From the NCBI RefSeq assembly GCF_003601985.1, contig NZ_QZXA01000006.1, positions 186,001 to 250,000 on the forward strand: a stretch of 64,000 bases of DNA, in the 5' to 3' direction. The notes under the pieces were generated by a model that was not told the origin of the DNA, did no database searches, and was given only the letters and a program-made list of their open reading frames with translations. Position numbers and translations under genes: made by a program. Numbering within the stretch: the stretch's first letter is position 1; each line of letters begins with the position of its first letter. Below, one piece after another: positions 17,235 to 26,700 of the stretch. The stretch is from Mesorhizobium jarvisii (GTDB lineage: Bacteria; Pseudomonadota; Alphaproteobacteria; Rhizobiales; Rhizobiaceae).

Positions 17235-18415
17235 GCCCGTGCCTTTGCCTTGGCGCGCGGCGACAGGCCGGCGAAAATCTCATCCATATGCTCGCCGAGC
17301 GCCGGTGGCGGCTTCGTCGGCAACGGCGCCGCGCCATCGACCATGAAGCCGCCGCGCAGAACGGTCAGCGGCCTGTCCATCCCGGCGACATCGTCAAAAT
17401 TGGCGGTCACCTGGCGTTCGAGCACTTGCGGCTCGGCCAGCACTTGCGGGATCGTCAGCACCCGGCCCGCCGGCACGCCTGCCCGGTTCAATCTTTCCTC
17501 CCAGGCGGCCGCCGGAGCATCTGTCAGGGCGTCCTCGATCTCGGTTTTCAGCGCCGCACGGTTCTTCTTGCGCGTCTCGCGCTCCGCGAAGCGAGGATCG
17601 GACGCCAGTTCCGGCCGTCCAATCAGCCGGCAAAGCGTCACGAACTGCTCCTGCTTGTTGGCGGCGATGTTGAGCAATCCATCGCCGGTACGAAAGGCGC
17701 CGGAAGGTGCCGCCGTCATGTTCTCATTGCCCATCGGCCTGGGATCGACCCCTGCCGTCAGATAGTTCGACACCGGCCAGCCAAGCGCGGAAAGCGTGCA
17801 TTCGAGCATCGAGACGTCGAGGAAGGCGCCCTCGCCCGTTGTCTTCTGCCTGACCAACGCCGATGCGATCGCGAACGCGCCGACTAGCCCGCCCAGCGTA
17901 TCGGCGACCGGATAGCCGACGCGCAGCGGCGCCGTTTCCGGCGTGCCGGTGATGCTCATGATGCCCGACAGGCCCTGGATGATCTGGTCGTAGGCGGGAT
18001 TGTCGCGCATCGGCCCGGTCTGGCCGAAACCCGATATCGCGCAATAGACGAGACCGGGGCGGACAGCCTTCAGCGCCTCATGGCCGAGGCCAAGCCGATC
18101 CATCACGCCGGGGCGGAAATTCTCCACCAGCGCGTCGGCACTGGCGACCAGATCGAGGAAACGCTCGCGATCGGCTTCTGTCTTCAGATCGAGCATGACA
18201 GATCGTTTGCCGGCGTTCTGCGCCAGGAACGAGGCGCCCATACCGGCTTGGTTGAGCCTTGGCGAACCGCCGAGCTGACGCGCCAGGTCGCCGCCTTGCG
18301 GTCCCTCGACTTTGATCACGTCGGCCCCCAGCAGCGCCAGCTGATAGGCACAATAGGGCCCGGCCAGAACATTGGTCAGGTCAAGGACGCGGATACCGGA
18401 AAGCAGGTCTGTCAT
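17231..18415 (-). CDS. Class III (CaiB/BaiF) CoA-transferase
   Basis: This 394-residue enzyme moves CoA from one carboxylic acid to another. It has the CaiB/BaiF start (LLSGIRVLDLTNVLAGPYCA), LGADVIKVEGPQGGD, the FRPGVMDRLGLG motif and the catalytic Asp at about residue 143 in NPAYDQIIQGLSG. It lies in one operon with the transporter genes upstream (16 bases) and the citryl-CoA-lyase-like gene downstream (4-base overlap). The set suggests uptake, CoA activation and cleavage of a tricarboxylate-like acid. Confidence 0.92.
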   Translation of the reverse strand: MTDLLSGIRVLDLTNVLAGPYCAYQLALLGADVIKVEGPQGGDLARQLGGSPRLNQAGMGASFLAQNAGKRSVMLDLKTEADRERFLDLVASADALVENFRPGVMDRLGLGHEALKAVRPGLVYCAISGFGQTGPMRDNPAYDQIIQGLSGIMSITGTPETAPLRVGYPVADTLGGLVGAFAIASALVRQKTTGEGAFLDVSMLECTLSALGWPVSNYLTAGVDPRPMGNENMTAAPSGAFRTGDGLLNIAANKQEQFVTLCRLIGRPELASDPRFAERETRKKNRAALKTEIEDALTDAPAAAWEERLNRAGVPAGRVLTIPQVLAEPQVLERQVTANFDDVAGMDRPLTVLRGGFMVDGAAPLPTKPPPALGEHMDEIFAGLSPRAKAKARA

Positions 18416-18430
18416 ATCGTCTCAAATCGA

Positions 18431-19954
18431 TCAGGCATCGCCCGGCACATGCTCCGGCCCGCGCCGCCGGCGGTGCTCGATGAAGGCCCAGAAATGCGGC
18501 CCGACCAGGCCGATGAAGGCGAGCGTCAGCAGCGTCAGCGACAGCGGATGCTTGTAGAACACCGACCAATCGCCATTCGAGATGGTCATCGCCCGGCGGA
18601 ACTGGGTTTCGGCGAGCGGTCCCAGGATCATGCCGATGATCACAGGCGCGGTCGGGAAATCGAAGCGCCGCATCAGGAAGCCCGCCGCCCCCAGGAGATA
18701 GAGGATCACGAGATCGATGGGCGATTGCGAGATGCCGTAGGTGCCAACGGTCGCGAACACCAGGATGCCGGCATAGAGCTGCGGAGCCGGGATCTTCAGC
18801 AGCCGCACCCACAGTCCGATCAGCGGCAAATTGAGGATGACGAGGATGACGTTGGCGATGAACAGGCTGGCGATCAGGCCCCAGACCAAATTGGCCTGCG
18901 TCGTCAGGAGCAGCGGCCCGGGATTGATGCCGTAGCTCTGGAACGCCGACAGCATGATCGCCGCCGTCGCCGAGGTCGGCAGGCCGAGCGTCAGCATCGG
19001 CACCAGCACGCCGGCGGCCGACGCATTGTTGGCGGCCTCCGGACCGGCAACGCCCTCGATGGCGCCGACCGTGCCGAATTCCTCCTTGTGCTTCGACAGC
19101 TTCTTCTCGATGGCATAGGACAGGAAGGTCGGGATTTCGGCGCCACCGGCCGGCATGGCGCCGATCGGGAAGCCGATCGCCGCACCGCGCAGCCAGGCCT
19201 TCCACGAGCGGCCCCATTCGGCCGCGGTCATGTAGAGCGAGCCTTTCAGCGGCACGATCTCGTCCTTGCCGGCATAGCGGCGCGAGGCCATGTAGAGCGT
19301 CTCGCCGACCGCGAACAGGCCGACGGCGGCGATGATGACGTCGACGCCGTCGAGCAGTTCGGTCGTGCCGAAGGTGAAGCGCGGCTGGCCAGTCTGCAGG
19401 TCGACGCCGATCATGCCGATAACGAAGCCGGCAAACAGGCTGGTGAGCCCGCGCACGGAGGACGAGCCGAGCACGGCCGAAACCGTGATGAAGGCCAGCA
19501 CCATCAGCGAGAAATATTCGGCCGGCCCGAAGGCCAGCGCGAACTTGACCACCACCGGCGCCAGGAAGGCGACACCCAGCGTGCCGAGCGTGCCGGCAAC
19601 GAACGAACCGATAGCCGAGGTGGCAAGGGCAGCACCCCCACGGCCGGACCGCGCCATCTTGTTGCCCTCCAGCGCGGTGACGATGGTGGCGCTTTCACCT
19701 GGCGTGTTGAGCAGGATCGACGTCGTCGAGCCGCCATACATGGCGCCGTAATAGATGCCGGCGAACAGGATGAAGGACGCTTCCGGCGCCACCTGATAAG
19801 TGATCGGCAGAAGCAGCGCGATGGTCAGCGCCGGCCCGAGGCCAGGCAGCACGCCGATGGCGGTGCCGAGCGTGGTGCCGAGCAGGCACCACAGAAGATT
19901 GACCGGGGTGAAGGCGACCGAGAAGCCGTGGGCGAGTTGTTCGAGCGTGTTCAT
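18431..19954 (-). CDS. tctA: Tripartite tricarboxylate transporter, large membrane subunit TctA
   Basis: This 507-residue inner-membrane protein has about 11 hydrophobic segments and the TctA signature: [20 protein letters not shown] near residue 40, [14 protein letters not shown] near 80 and [14 protein letters not shown] near 315. It is the sodium- or proton-coupled pore of a binding-protein-dependent secondary transporter for carboxylates. I started at the ATG at 19954; a longer frame adds nine unrelated residues. It follows tctB by 4 bases. Confidence 0.95.
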   Translation of the reverse strand: MNTLEQLAHGFSVAFTPVNLLWCLLGTTLGTAIGVLPGLGPALTIALLLPITYQVAPEASFILFAGIYYGAMYGGSTTSILLNTPGESATIVTALEGNKMARSGRGGAALATSAIGSFVAGTLGTLGVAFLAPVVVKFALAFGPAEYFSLMVLAFITVSAVLGSSSVRGLTSLFAGFVIGMIGVDLQTGQPRFTFGTTELLDGVDVIIAAVGLFAVGETLYMASRRYAGKDEIVPLKGSLYMTAAEWGRSWKAWLRGAAIGFPIGAMPAGGAEIPTFLSYAIEKKLSKHKEEFGTVGAIEGVAGPEAANNASAAGVLVPMLTLGLPTSATAAIMLSAFQSYGINPGPLLLTTQANLVWGLIASLFIANVILVILNLPLIGLWVRLLKIPAPQLYAGILVFATVGTYGISQSPIDLVILYLLGAAGFLMRRFDFPTAPVIIGMILGPLAETQFRRAMTISNGDWSVFYKHPLSLTLLTLAFIGLVGPHFWAFIEHRRRRGPEHVPGDA

Positions 19955-19958
19955 GGTC

Positions 19959-20495
19959 TCACGCCCCAAACGCGCCGGCAATCGCGTCGATCACCGTGTT
20001 CAGCTGGTTCTCGATGAAGCCGGCACCGATGTTGACGCCGAGCGCCCTGGCGAAGCCGAAATAGGCGGCCAGCGCCAGGACAAGGCCGGTGAGCGCGTCG
20101 CGCAGCGTATGCCTGCTGCCGAAGCCGTAGCAGACGAGAACGAACATGATCACCGATGCCGCCGTGAAGCCGAGCGGCCGGATGAGCAGCAGGTTGGCCA
20201 GAAGGCCGATGACGACAAAGCCCATCGCCCTCCAATCGGTCGGCGTTTCCTTTTCCTCCTCCGGCTGCCATCCGCCGCGAAACGCGGCGAGGATGAGCAG
20301 CAGCGCAAGCACCATCAGGCCGACCATGGTGAGGTAGGGAAAGACGGTCGGGCCGACCTTGGAGTAGAGCGGCGACACCGGGATCGCCAGCGTCTGCCAG
20401 GCGACAGCGCCGGCACAGGCGAGAAGCCCGATGCCAACAAGCAATTCCGGCACGGCAAGGCGCGAGGGCGCCGTCGGCTGGTTGATGGTGCTCAT
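19959..20495 (-). CDS. tctB: Tripartite tricarboxylate transporter, small membrane subunit TctB
   Basis: A 178-residue protein with four predicted membrane helices ([60 protein letters not shown], and two further short segments near the end). The VGPTVFPYL stretch is typical of TctB (PF07331). It forms the membrane complex with TctA. It lies between tctC and tctA; the 137-base gap after tctC holds a terminator-like hairpin, so expression of tctBA is probably lower than that of the binding protein. Confidence 0.92.
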   Translation of the reverse strand: MSTINQPTAPSRLAVPELLVGIGLLACAGAVAWQTLAIPVSPLYSKVGPTVFPYLTMVGLMVLALLLILAAFRGGWQPEEEKETPTDWRAMGFVVIGLLANLLLIRPLGFTAASVIMFVLVCYGFGSRHTLRDALTGLVLALAAYFGFARALGVNIGAGFIENQLNTVIDAIAGAFGA

Positions 20496-20596
20496 GGAAT
20501 GTCCTCCCCAGGATTACGGGCCAAGACGGCTGTCATCGGCCTTCATGCTGTCAGTCCATGACCGATCTCATCTGCGATGCGATCGGCGGACTTGAG

Positions 20597-20623
20597 AAAA
20601 TAAGGGACGGCTCGCGCCGTCCC
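20597..20623 (-). terminator. Hairpin terminator between tctC and tctB
   Basis: GGGACGGC (20604-20611) and GCCGTCCC (20616-20623) form a perfect 8-base stem with loop TCGC. On the minus strand the stem runs into TTATTTT. It lies just after the tctC stop and likely trims most transcripts there, leaving partial read-through into tctB-tctA. Confidence 0.75.
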
Positions 20624-20632
20624 CTGGGGAAA

Positions 20633-21610
20633 TCAGGCGAGGCCGAGATCCTTGAGGATGGCTTCGATACGCGCCGAATCCTCGGCAACGAATTTCGCAT
20701 AGTCGTCGCCGGTGAGCAGGATGGGCGTCCAGTTGCGGTTCTTGCATTCGGTCGCCCAGGCATCGCTCTTGGCCATGGCCTCCACCAGCGTGATCATCGC
20801 CGCCTTGTCGGCGTCGGACACGCCAGGGGGCGCGAAGACGCCGCGCCAGTTGAACAGTTCGACATCGATGCCGGCTTCCTTCAGCGTCGGCGCGTCGATG
20901 CCGTCCTGGCGCTTGTCGGCCGAGATGGCGAGCAGCCTGAGCGCGCCGGCCTTGACCTGTTCGGAGAATTCGCCAAAGCCGGAAATGCCGGCCGCCACCT
21001 GATTGCCGAGCAGCGCCGACAAGGCCTCGCCGCCGCCGGCGAACGGCACATAGGAAAGATTGGTCGCCGGAACGCCTACCGTCTTGGCGATCAGGCCGAA
21101 CAGGATGTGGTCGGAGCCACCGGCCGAACCACCGGCGACGGGAACCTTCGTCGGATCGGCCTTCAGCGCGGCGACGAAATCGGCGGCCGTCTTGAAGGGC
21201 GACTCCGCCGGCACCACCAGGGCCTCGAATTCGCCGGTGAGACGGGCGATCGGCGTGACTTGCGTCAGATTGTTGGCGGCCTTGTTGGCGATGATGGCGC
21301 CGACCATGACCATGCCGGCCACCATCAGCGAATTGCCCTTGCCGTTCCACTGGCTGATGAATTGCGGCAGCCCGACCGTGCCGCCGGCGCCGCCGACATT
21401 GGTGATCTGCGAGCCGGAGATCAGCTTCTCTGCGCGCATCACCTGATCCATCGTGCGCCCCGTCTGGTCCCAGCCGCCGCCGGGCGCCGCCGGAACGAAT
21501 ATCTGGATCTGCGGTGCCCCTTCGGCGAAAGCGGGCGTGAGATGAAGTCCTGCAAGGCCGGCAGCGCCTGCAGCCGCCGTGCTCATCAAAAATCTGCGTC
21601 TGTTCAGCAT
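20633..21610 (-). CDS. tctC: Tripartite tricarboxylate transporter, periplasmic binding protein TctC
   Basis: This 325-residue protein has a twin-arginine-like export signal (MLNRRRFLMSTAAAGAAGLA, cleaved near AFAE). The TctC/Bug fold (PF03401) shows VPAAPGGGWDQTGRTMDQVM, then VGGAGGTVGLPQF, and PVAGGSAGGSDHILFGL. It captures a carboxylate in the periplasm. It is the first gene of the operon, 181 bases from the divergent IclR regulator. The start at 21610 was chosen over an upstream ATG since the RR motif then falls in the correct place. Confidence 0.93.
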   Translation of the reverse strand: MLNRRRFLMSTAAAGAAGLAGLHLTPAFAEGAPQIQIFVPAAPGGGWDQTGRTMDQVMRAEKLISGSQITNVGGAGGTVGLPQFISQWNGKGNSLMVAGMVMVGAIIANKAANNLTQVTPIARLTGEFEALVVPAESPFKTAADFVAALKADPTKVPVAGGSAGGSDHILFGLIAKTVGVPATNLSYVPFAGGGEALSALLGNQVAAGISGFGEFSEQVKAGALRLLAISADKRQDGIDAPTLKEAGIDVELFNWRGVFAPPGVSDADKAAMITLVEAMAKSDAWATECKNRNWTPILLTGDDYAKFVAEDSARIEAILKDLGLA

Positions 21611-21702
21611 GGGATTCCTCCAGATCGCGACACCTCCTCCGGTGCCTGCCAAACGCGCCTGCATTCACAGACCCGTGATCGAGTTCAAGCAGATGTTACC
21701 GA

Positions 21703-21739
21703 GTTCTGTCAACGGGAACGATATTCTGCTGGACAGAAC
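21703..21739. promoter_or_regulatory. Candidate operator for the IclR regulator
   Basis: In the 181-base gap between divergent tctC and iclR, GTTCTGTC (21703-21710) and GACAGAAC (21732-21739) form a perfect inverted repeat. Nested within are GTTC-N9-GAAC (21703-21719) and TTCTG-N5-CAGAA (21724-21738). Two adjacent dyads suit a dimer-of-dimers binding mode, as known for several IclR proteins. Confidence 0.45.
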
Positions 21740-21791
21740 GCCCCGGCAGCGCGACAGACTGGCCCTCGGGCATCTCGGGGTTGGAACCACA

Positions 21792-22562
21792 ATGGACTCA
21801 CCAAGCAGATCAACTGATGCTGTAAGCCGGCGCGCGTCCGCCGAAGGTGTCGCGGCCCTTGATCGGGCGATTGCCATCCTCGATGCCTTCACCACGGCCG
21901 ATCGCTCGCTCAGCCTGGCGGAAATCGCGGCGCGCACCGGTCTTTACAAGAGCACGATCCTGCGGCTGGCCAGTTCGCTGCTGCGTGGGCAACTGCTCGA
22001 GCGGCTGGACGACGGGCGCTATCGCGTCGGGCCTGCAACCTTCCGGCTGGGCACGCTCTATCAGCGTTCGGTCGTGGCGGTCGACATCCTGCTGCCGATC
22101 ATGCGCGACCTTTCCGAGCGCAGTTGGGAGAGCGTTGCCTTCTATGTCCGCTCGGGCGACGTCCGCACCTGTCTTTACCGCGTCGAATCCAAGCATCCGA
22201 TCCGCTACACGATCCGCGAGGGTGACGTATTGCCTTTGCTTCTCGGCTCCGGCGGCCGCGTGCTTGCGGCGTTTTCCGGCCAGCCGGGCGAACCCTATGA
22301 GACCATACGCCGGACCTGCAACTGCCTCGCCGTCGGCGATCGGGATCCCGAAACGGCGGGCATCTCGGCACCGGTATTCGGACCGGGGCGTGTGCTGCTC
22401 GGCGCGCTGACGCTGGCTGGTCCCAGCACGCGCGTCGATGCCGCCTTCCTCGAGCGCATGAAACGGCCTCTGCTCGAGGCGGCAGCCCGTGCCACCCGTG
22501 CCTTTGGCGAGGATGCCTCGATGCTCGAACAGGCAAGTCTCGCAACGGAGACTGTGCGCTAG
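21792..22562 (+). CDS. IclR family transcriptional regulator
   Basis: This 256-residue protein has an N-terminal winged helix-turn-helix (about residues 20-80: ALDRAIAILDAFTT, SLAEIAARTGLYKSTILRLA) and a C-terminal IclR effector domain (about 95-245) with LPLLLGSGGRVLAAFSG and GISAPVFGP. IclR members sense small organic acids and usually control a neighbouring divergent catabolic operon. Here that is tctC-tctB-tctA plus the CoA-transferase and citryl-CoA-lyase-like genes. The start at 21792 gives normal length; the longer frame overlaps tctC. Confidence 0.9.
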   Translation: MDSPSRSTDAVSRRASAEGVAALDRAIAILDAFTTADRSLSLAEIAARTGLYKSTILRLASSLLRGQLLERLDDGRYRVGPATFRLGTLYQRSVVAVDILLPIMRDLSERSWESVAFYVRSGDVRTCLYRVESKHPIRYTIREGDVLPLLLGSGGRVLAAFSGQPGEPYETIRRTCNCLAVGDRDPETAGISAPVFGPGRVLLGALTLAGPSTRVDAAFLERMKRPLLEAAARATRAFGEDASMLEQASLATETVR

Positions 22563-22842
22563 CCGCGCGGTTGCGGCCCGGAAAAGGACCGATAAGCTTC
22601 GAATACAACCCGATTCAACTCGAAGCAGTCACTTGACGTGGCGTAATATTCGGCTACCCAAATCAAGAAAAGGCTCATAGAGGACGGAACTATTTATTTG
22701 CTGTTAAGTCCCGCGTGATACCCGCTTGTTGTCGCCATTTGAGCGACATGAGAGAAGAAAATCGTCTCAACCGACGGGTGAAACAGTCGGACAGACGCGC
22801 TGACAGGATCATGGCACGTCCGTGGATTCTAAGCCGTCATCG

Positions 22843-25317
22843 ATGGACGCCAGCCCCCGTCTTCTCGGGCTCGTCTGGCCGTTCATCGCCGTCGTCCTCA
22901 TCCAGGCGCTGGTCGCCAGCCTCAGCCTACACACCCTTTCGGCGGTTCGCGCCTATGTCGGCGGCGAAAGCCAGTGGTCCAAGGGGCAAAAGCACGCCAT
23001 CTATTTCCTCAGCCTCTATGCGGACACCGGCAATGAGGAGTTCTTCGGCGAGTATCGCGAAGCGATCGCCGTTCCGCTCGCCGACCGTTCGGCCCGCCTG
23101 GCGCTGGAGCAGCCCGAGCCCGATACAGAGGCCGCGCGGGCAGGCTTCCTGCAAGGCAGAAACCACCCGGACGACGTCGCCGGGATGATCTGGCTTTTCC
23201 AGAATTTCCGGAACTTCAGCTATCTCGACACCGCCATTCGGGACTGGGCAGCGGCCGACACGATGATCCTCGCCATCCAGCGGCTCGGCGATACGATGCA
23301 TGCGACGCTGGGCAAGGGGCCGGCGTCGGCAGCCGAGATCGGCGCCTGGAAAGCGGAAATCCATCGGCTCGATCATCAGGTCACCCCGTTGTCCAAGGCT
23401 TTCTCGGACAGTCTCGGCGAAGGATCGCGCTTCATCCGGATGCTGCTTACCTTCGCCAATCTCGTCACGGCCGCATCGTTGATCCTGCTTGCCGTGTGGC
23501 GCACGCGCAAGCTCCTGGCGCAGCGCCAGGCCTTCCAGTTGGCGCTCAATGCCGAGCGCGAGCGCGCCCAGATCACGCTGGCTTCGATCGGCCAGGCCGT
23601 CGTCTGCACCGGCCGCGACGGGCGGCTCGACTACATGAATGCGGTTGCCGAGAAGCTGCTGGCATGCCCGCTCGGCACTGCCAGGGGCAAACCCATCGCA
23701 GCGTTCTTTCGCCTCGTCGACAAGGACACCGGCGTTGAAGAAACGCAGTTGGTCGAGCGTCTCCTGGCCGGCGAAGCGCGCCGGTCCAGCGCCCGTCCAC
23801 AATTGCTGCAGCGGCCGGACGGCTCTGTTGTTCCCGTCGCATTGACCGGCGCACCGCTGCTCGTTTCCGGTGAGGTCGTCGGTGCCGTGCTCGCCTTCCA
23901 CGACATGACGCGCGAAGAGGATTATATCGAGCGGCTTTCGTGGCAGGCTTCGCATGATGCGTTGACCGGGCTCGCCAACCGGCGCGATTTCGAAAGCCGG
24001 TTGGAAAGGACCATCGTCGAATTGCAGGGCCAGCCCCGGCAACACGCCTTGATGTATCTCGATCTCGATCAGTTCAAGCTGGTCAACGATACGTGCGGCC
24101 ATGCGGCGGGCGACCAGTTGCTGCGCCAGATCTCGGCGCTGCTGACCTGCGATTTGCGGCCGGGCGACGTGCTGGCACGGTTGGGCGGCGATGAGTTCGG
24201 CGTGCTGCTCGTCGATTGTGGAGCCAACGAAGCGTGCGACATCGCCGAACGGCTGCGCGCGGCGGTGCAGAACCTGCATTTCGTCTGGGATGGCAGGCCG
24301 TTCAACACCAGCGTCAGTGTCGGCATGGTGGAGATCGCCAATGCGCAGGTGACGATCGAGGAAACGCTACGGGCCGCCGACGTCGCCTGCTACATGGCCA
24401 AGGAAAAGGGCCGCAACCGCGTCCAGATCCACAGCGATGGCGACGTCGACTTGCGCGAGCGTTTTGGCGAGATGGCCTGGGTGCAGCGCCTGCACGCCGC
24501 GCTGGAGCAAGACCGTTTCCGGCTTCATGCTCAGGAAATCTGGCCGCTCAACGACGACGTCGTCGAGGCTGGAGCGCATATAGAGATCCTGTTGCGGCTG
24601 ACCGACGAAGATGGCAGCTTCGTCACCCCGCAGAGTTTCATTCCCGCGGCCGAGCGCTACGGCCTGATGCCGTCGATCGACCGCTGGGTGGTGCGCAACA
24701 CCTTCCGCATCCTGGCCGCCCGGCAGGCCGATCCGCGCACGCCGCCCATCGCAACATGCGCCATCAATCTTTCCGGCGCGACTTTCGGCGACGAAAGCTT
24801 TCTCGGCTTCCTGCGCGAGCAATTCCTCATCCATGGCATTTCGCCTGCCATGATCTGCCTGGAGATCACCGAAACCAGCGCTATCGCCAATCTCACCAAC
24901 GCCATGCGCTTCATTGCCGATCTGCGCGGCCTGGGCTGCCGCTTCGCGCTCGACGATTTCGGCTCCGGCATGTCGTCTTTCGCGTATCTGAAGCACCTGC
25001 CGGTCGACTACCTCAAGATCGACGGCAGCTTCGTCAAGGACATGCTGGACGACCGCATCGACCGCGCCATGGTCGAGATGATCCACCACATCGGCAAGGT
25101 CATGGGCAAGCGCACCATCGCCGAGTTCGTCGAGAGCGACGGTATCGCCGCCGCGCTGAAGACCATCGGCGTCGACTATGCCCAGGGCTATGGGATCGCC
25201 AGACCGACGCCGTTCGATGCCTCGACGGTGCTGCTAGGCCGAGGCGTCACGCCGGCCGTCGAAAGCGTCGATCCATGGGCCGATCTGGCGCGGAAGCTGC
25301 GCCGCAAGGCGGGCTAG
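22843..25317 (+). CDS. Membrane GGDEF/EAL protein with PAS domain and degenerate EAL motif
   Basis: An 824-residue cyclic-di-GMP signalling protein. Order: membrane helix (about 8-30), periplasmic sensor region (about 31-195), second helix (about 205-225), PAS-like domain (about 235-350), GGDEF domain with intact GGDEF at about residue 447, and EAL domain from about 560. The EAL domain keeps EITET, DDFGSG and KIDGSFV, but the signature reads EIL instead of EAL (about residue 580); the metal-binding Glu is retained. The protein may be a cyclase, a phosphodiesterase or both. A GTG at 22822 is an alternative start. Confidence 0.9.
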   Translation: MDASPRLLGLVWPFIAVVLIQALVASLSLHTLSAVRAYVGGESQWSKGQKHAIYFLSLYADTGNEEFFGEYREAIAVPLADRSARLALEQPEPDTEAARAGFLQGRNHPDDVAGMIWLFQNFRNFSYLDTAIRDWAAADTMILAIQRLGDTMHATLGKGPASAAEIGAWKAEIHRLDHQVTPLSKAFSDSLGEGSRFIRMLLTFANLVTAASLILLAVWRTRKLLAQRQAFQLALNAERERAQITLASIGQAVVCTGRDGRLDYMNAVAEKLLACPLGTARGKPIAAFFRLVDKDTGVEETQLVERLLAGEARRSSARPQLLQRPDGSVVPVALTGAPLLVSGEVVGAVLAFHDMTREEDYIERLSWQASHDALTGLANRRDFESRLERTIVELQGQPRQHALMYLDLDQFKLVNDTCGHAAGDQLLRQISALLTCDLRPGDVLARLGGDEFGVLLVDCGANEACDIAERLRAAVQNLHFVWDGRPFNTSVSVGMVEIANAQVTIEETLRAADVACYMAKEKGRNRVQIHSDGDVDLRERFGEMAWVQRLHAALEQDRFRLHAQEIWPLNDDVVEAGAHIEILLRLTDEDGSFVTPQSFIPAAERYGLMPSIDRWVVRNTFRILAARQADPRTPPIATCAINLSGATFGDESFLGFLREQFLIHGISPAMICLEITETSAIANLTNAMRFIADLRGLGCRFALDDFGSGMSSFAYLKHLPVDYLKIDGSFVKDMLDDRIDRAMVEMIHHIGKVMGKRTIAEFVESDGIAAALKTIGVDYAQGYGIARPTPFDASTVLLGRGVTPAVESVDPWADLARKLRRKAG

Positions 25318-25339
25318 TCTACCGGATCTGCAATGCCGT

Positions 25340-25879
25340 TCAGGACAGCCGCTCCAGCAGCACGGTCGGCGCGTCATGATAGGTGGTCCGCAACACCTCG
25401 CGATAGCCGACCTTGTCAGCGACATTCAACGAGGCGGTATTCTCGGGATCGATGATGCAGACGGTTTTCACCCGTCCGAAGGTTTCTTCGCCCCAGGCCA
25501 GGACACGGCCGACGACCTCTGTGGCGAGGCCTGCCCCGTGCACTTCCGGCGCCAGCGCCCATCCGGCCTCGGGAATGCCTTCGATCGACGGCTCCATGTC
25601 GCGCTTCAGGTCGTGAAACCCGGCCTCGCCGACGAAGCGGCCCGTCGCCTTCTCCTCGATCGCCCAGAAGCCGTAGCCGAGCAGCGACCACAGGCCGGCA
25701 TGACGCAGGAAGCGCATCCAGCTTTCCTCGCGCGTGCGCGGCTTGCCGCCGATGAAGCGGGTAACGGCCGGGTCGGCCCACATTGTTGCATAGGCGTCGA
25801 AATCCTCCAGCCGGTGCGCCCGCAGAATGGTTCGCTGCGTCTCGATGACGGGAGCGACGGTCACTTTGCGGTTGTTCAT
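25340..25879 (-). CDS. GNAT family N-acetyltransferase, RimJ/RimL type
   Basis: A 179-residue protein with the Acetyltransf_3 fold: ETQRTILRAHRLEDFDAY at the N-terminus, a FWAIEEKATGRFVGEAGFHD strand pair in the middle, and the acetyl-CoA loop around GAGLATEVVGRVLAWG (about residues 114-130), then IDPENTASLNVADKVGY, the usual NxxSxxVxxKxGF motif. Members acetylate protein N-termini or small amines; the target here is unknown. It converges with the GGDEF/EAL gene and stands alone. Confidence 0.88.
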   Translation of the reverse strand: MNNRKVTVAPVIETQRTILRAHRLEDFDAYATMWADPAVTRFIGGKPRTREESWMRFLRHAGLWSLLGYGFWAIEEKATGRFVGEAGFHDLKRDMEPSIEGIPEAGWALAPEVHGAGLATEVVGRVLAWGEETFGRVKTVCIIDPENTASLNVADKVGYREVLRTTYHDAPTVLLERLS

Positions 25880-26196
25880 GGGATTTTGCCTCGCTGATCT
25901 TGTCCGCGCTTAGCAAATTGCCCCTGCGGTGCAAGGGCCAGCGGACGACTCGCCATCATCCAGAATAGCAGCCCGAAGCAGATCTTCAGCCGCGCCAGGC
26001 CATCGGATACAGGGGGCGTTCCAGACCGGTCATGCCTGCGAACCTAACGTGCCTGGACCGAGCGTCAACGCCGCCTAAGACCAGGGATTCAGCTTCTATG
26101 GGAATTCTGCCCGACGGTGTTAATTTCCCGGCAGGCTGATTCAGCACATTTGCGGCGCGACCTTTTCAGACGCGTGCTCAACCCAAGGAAAGAAAC
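25880..26196. other. Intergenic stretch of about 317 bases without a recognisable gene
   Basis: The region separates the divergent acetyltransferase and DUF2214 genes and must hold both promoters. I see no repeat, RNA gene or convincing operator. An AAGGAAAGAAAC purine stretch just before 26197 is the ribosome binding site of the DUF2214 gene. Confidence 0.5.
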
Positions 26197-26655
26197 ATGG
26201 ACACGACCGACCTTGTGCTTGCCATTATCCATCATCTGCTGGTGTTTTCCCTGGCAGGGATCATCGGCGCCGAATTCGTGCTGATCCGCGGCGACCTGCC
26301 CGCCGTAGCCCTCAAGCGACTCGCGGGCATCGACCGCCACTATGGCATCATCGCCTCACTCATCATCATCGTCGGCATCGGCCGTGTCTTCTGGGGCCTC
26401 AAGGGTTGGGAGTTCTACGTCTACAACTGGATGTTCTGGGCCAAGATGGCGGCATTCGGCATTGTCGGCCTGCTGTCGATCATCCCGACCGTGCGCTTCA
26501 TTTCCTGGAACCGGCAGGCCAGCGCCAATCCCGCCTTCGCCGTGCCGGCGGGCGAACTGGCCTCGGTGAAGACCTATATCCGCGCCGAGGCCTTCGTCTT
26601 CCTGCTGATCCCGGTCTTCGCGGCGGCGATGGCGCGCGGTTACGGCTACCAATAG
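26197..26655 (+). CDS. DUF2214 family membrane protein
   Basis: This 152-residue protein has four predicted membrane helices: AIIHHLLVFSLAGIIGAEF, YGIIASLIIIVGIGRVFWGL, WMFWAKMAAFGIVGLLSII and FVFLLIPVFAAAMARGYG. The paired histidines in the first helix and the WxGLKGWEFY loop are typical of DUF2214 (PF09980). The function of the family is unknown; the histidines hint at haem or metal binding, but this is inference. No cotranscribed neighbour is apparent; a long inverted repeat follows 46 bases after the stop. Confidence 0.85.
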   Translation: MDTTDLVLAIIHHLLVFSLAGIIGAEFVLIRGDLPAVALKRLAGIDRHYGIIASLIIIVGIGRVFWGLKGWEFYVYNWMFWAKMAAFGIVGLLSIIPTVRFISWNRQASANPAFAVPAGELASVKTYIRAEAFVFLLIPVFAAAMARGYGYQ

Positions 26656-26700
26656 ATCTGGAATAGAACGTGAGCGAGTAGGGTCTGCAATCGGCATTTG

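Noticed and set aside
18080..20017. 645-codon open frame on the plus strand opposite tctA
   Set aside because: It is a low-complexity shadow (Gln, Arg, Asp, His) of tctA and the CoA-transferase gene, which have clear family motifs on the minus strand.
22715..22842. Extended reading frame upstream of the GGDEF/EAL gene
   Set aside because: The frame starting at 22715 is different from that of the GGDEF/EAL protein and encodes an Arg-rich shadow. The membrane helix begins right after the ATG at 22843.
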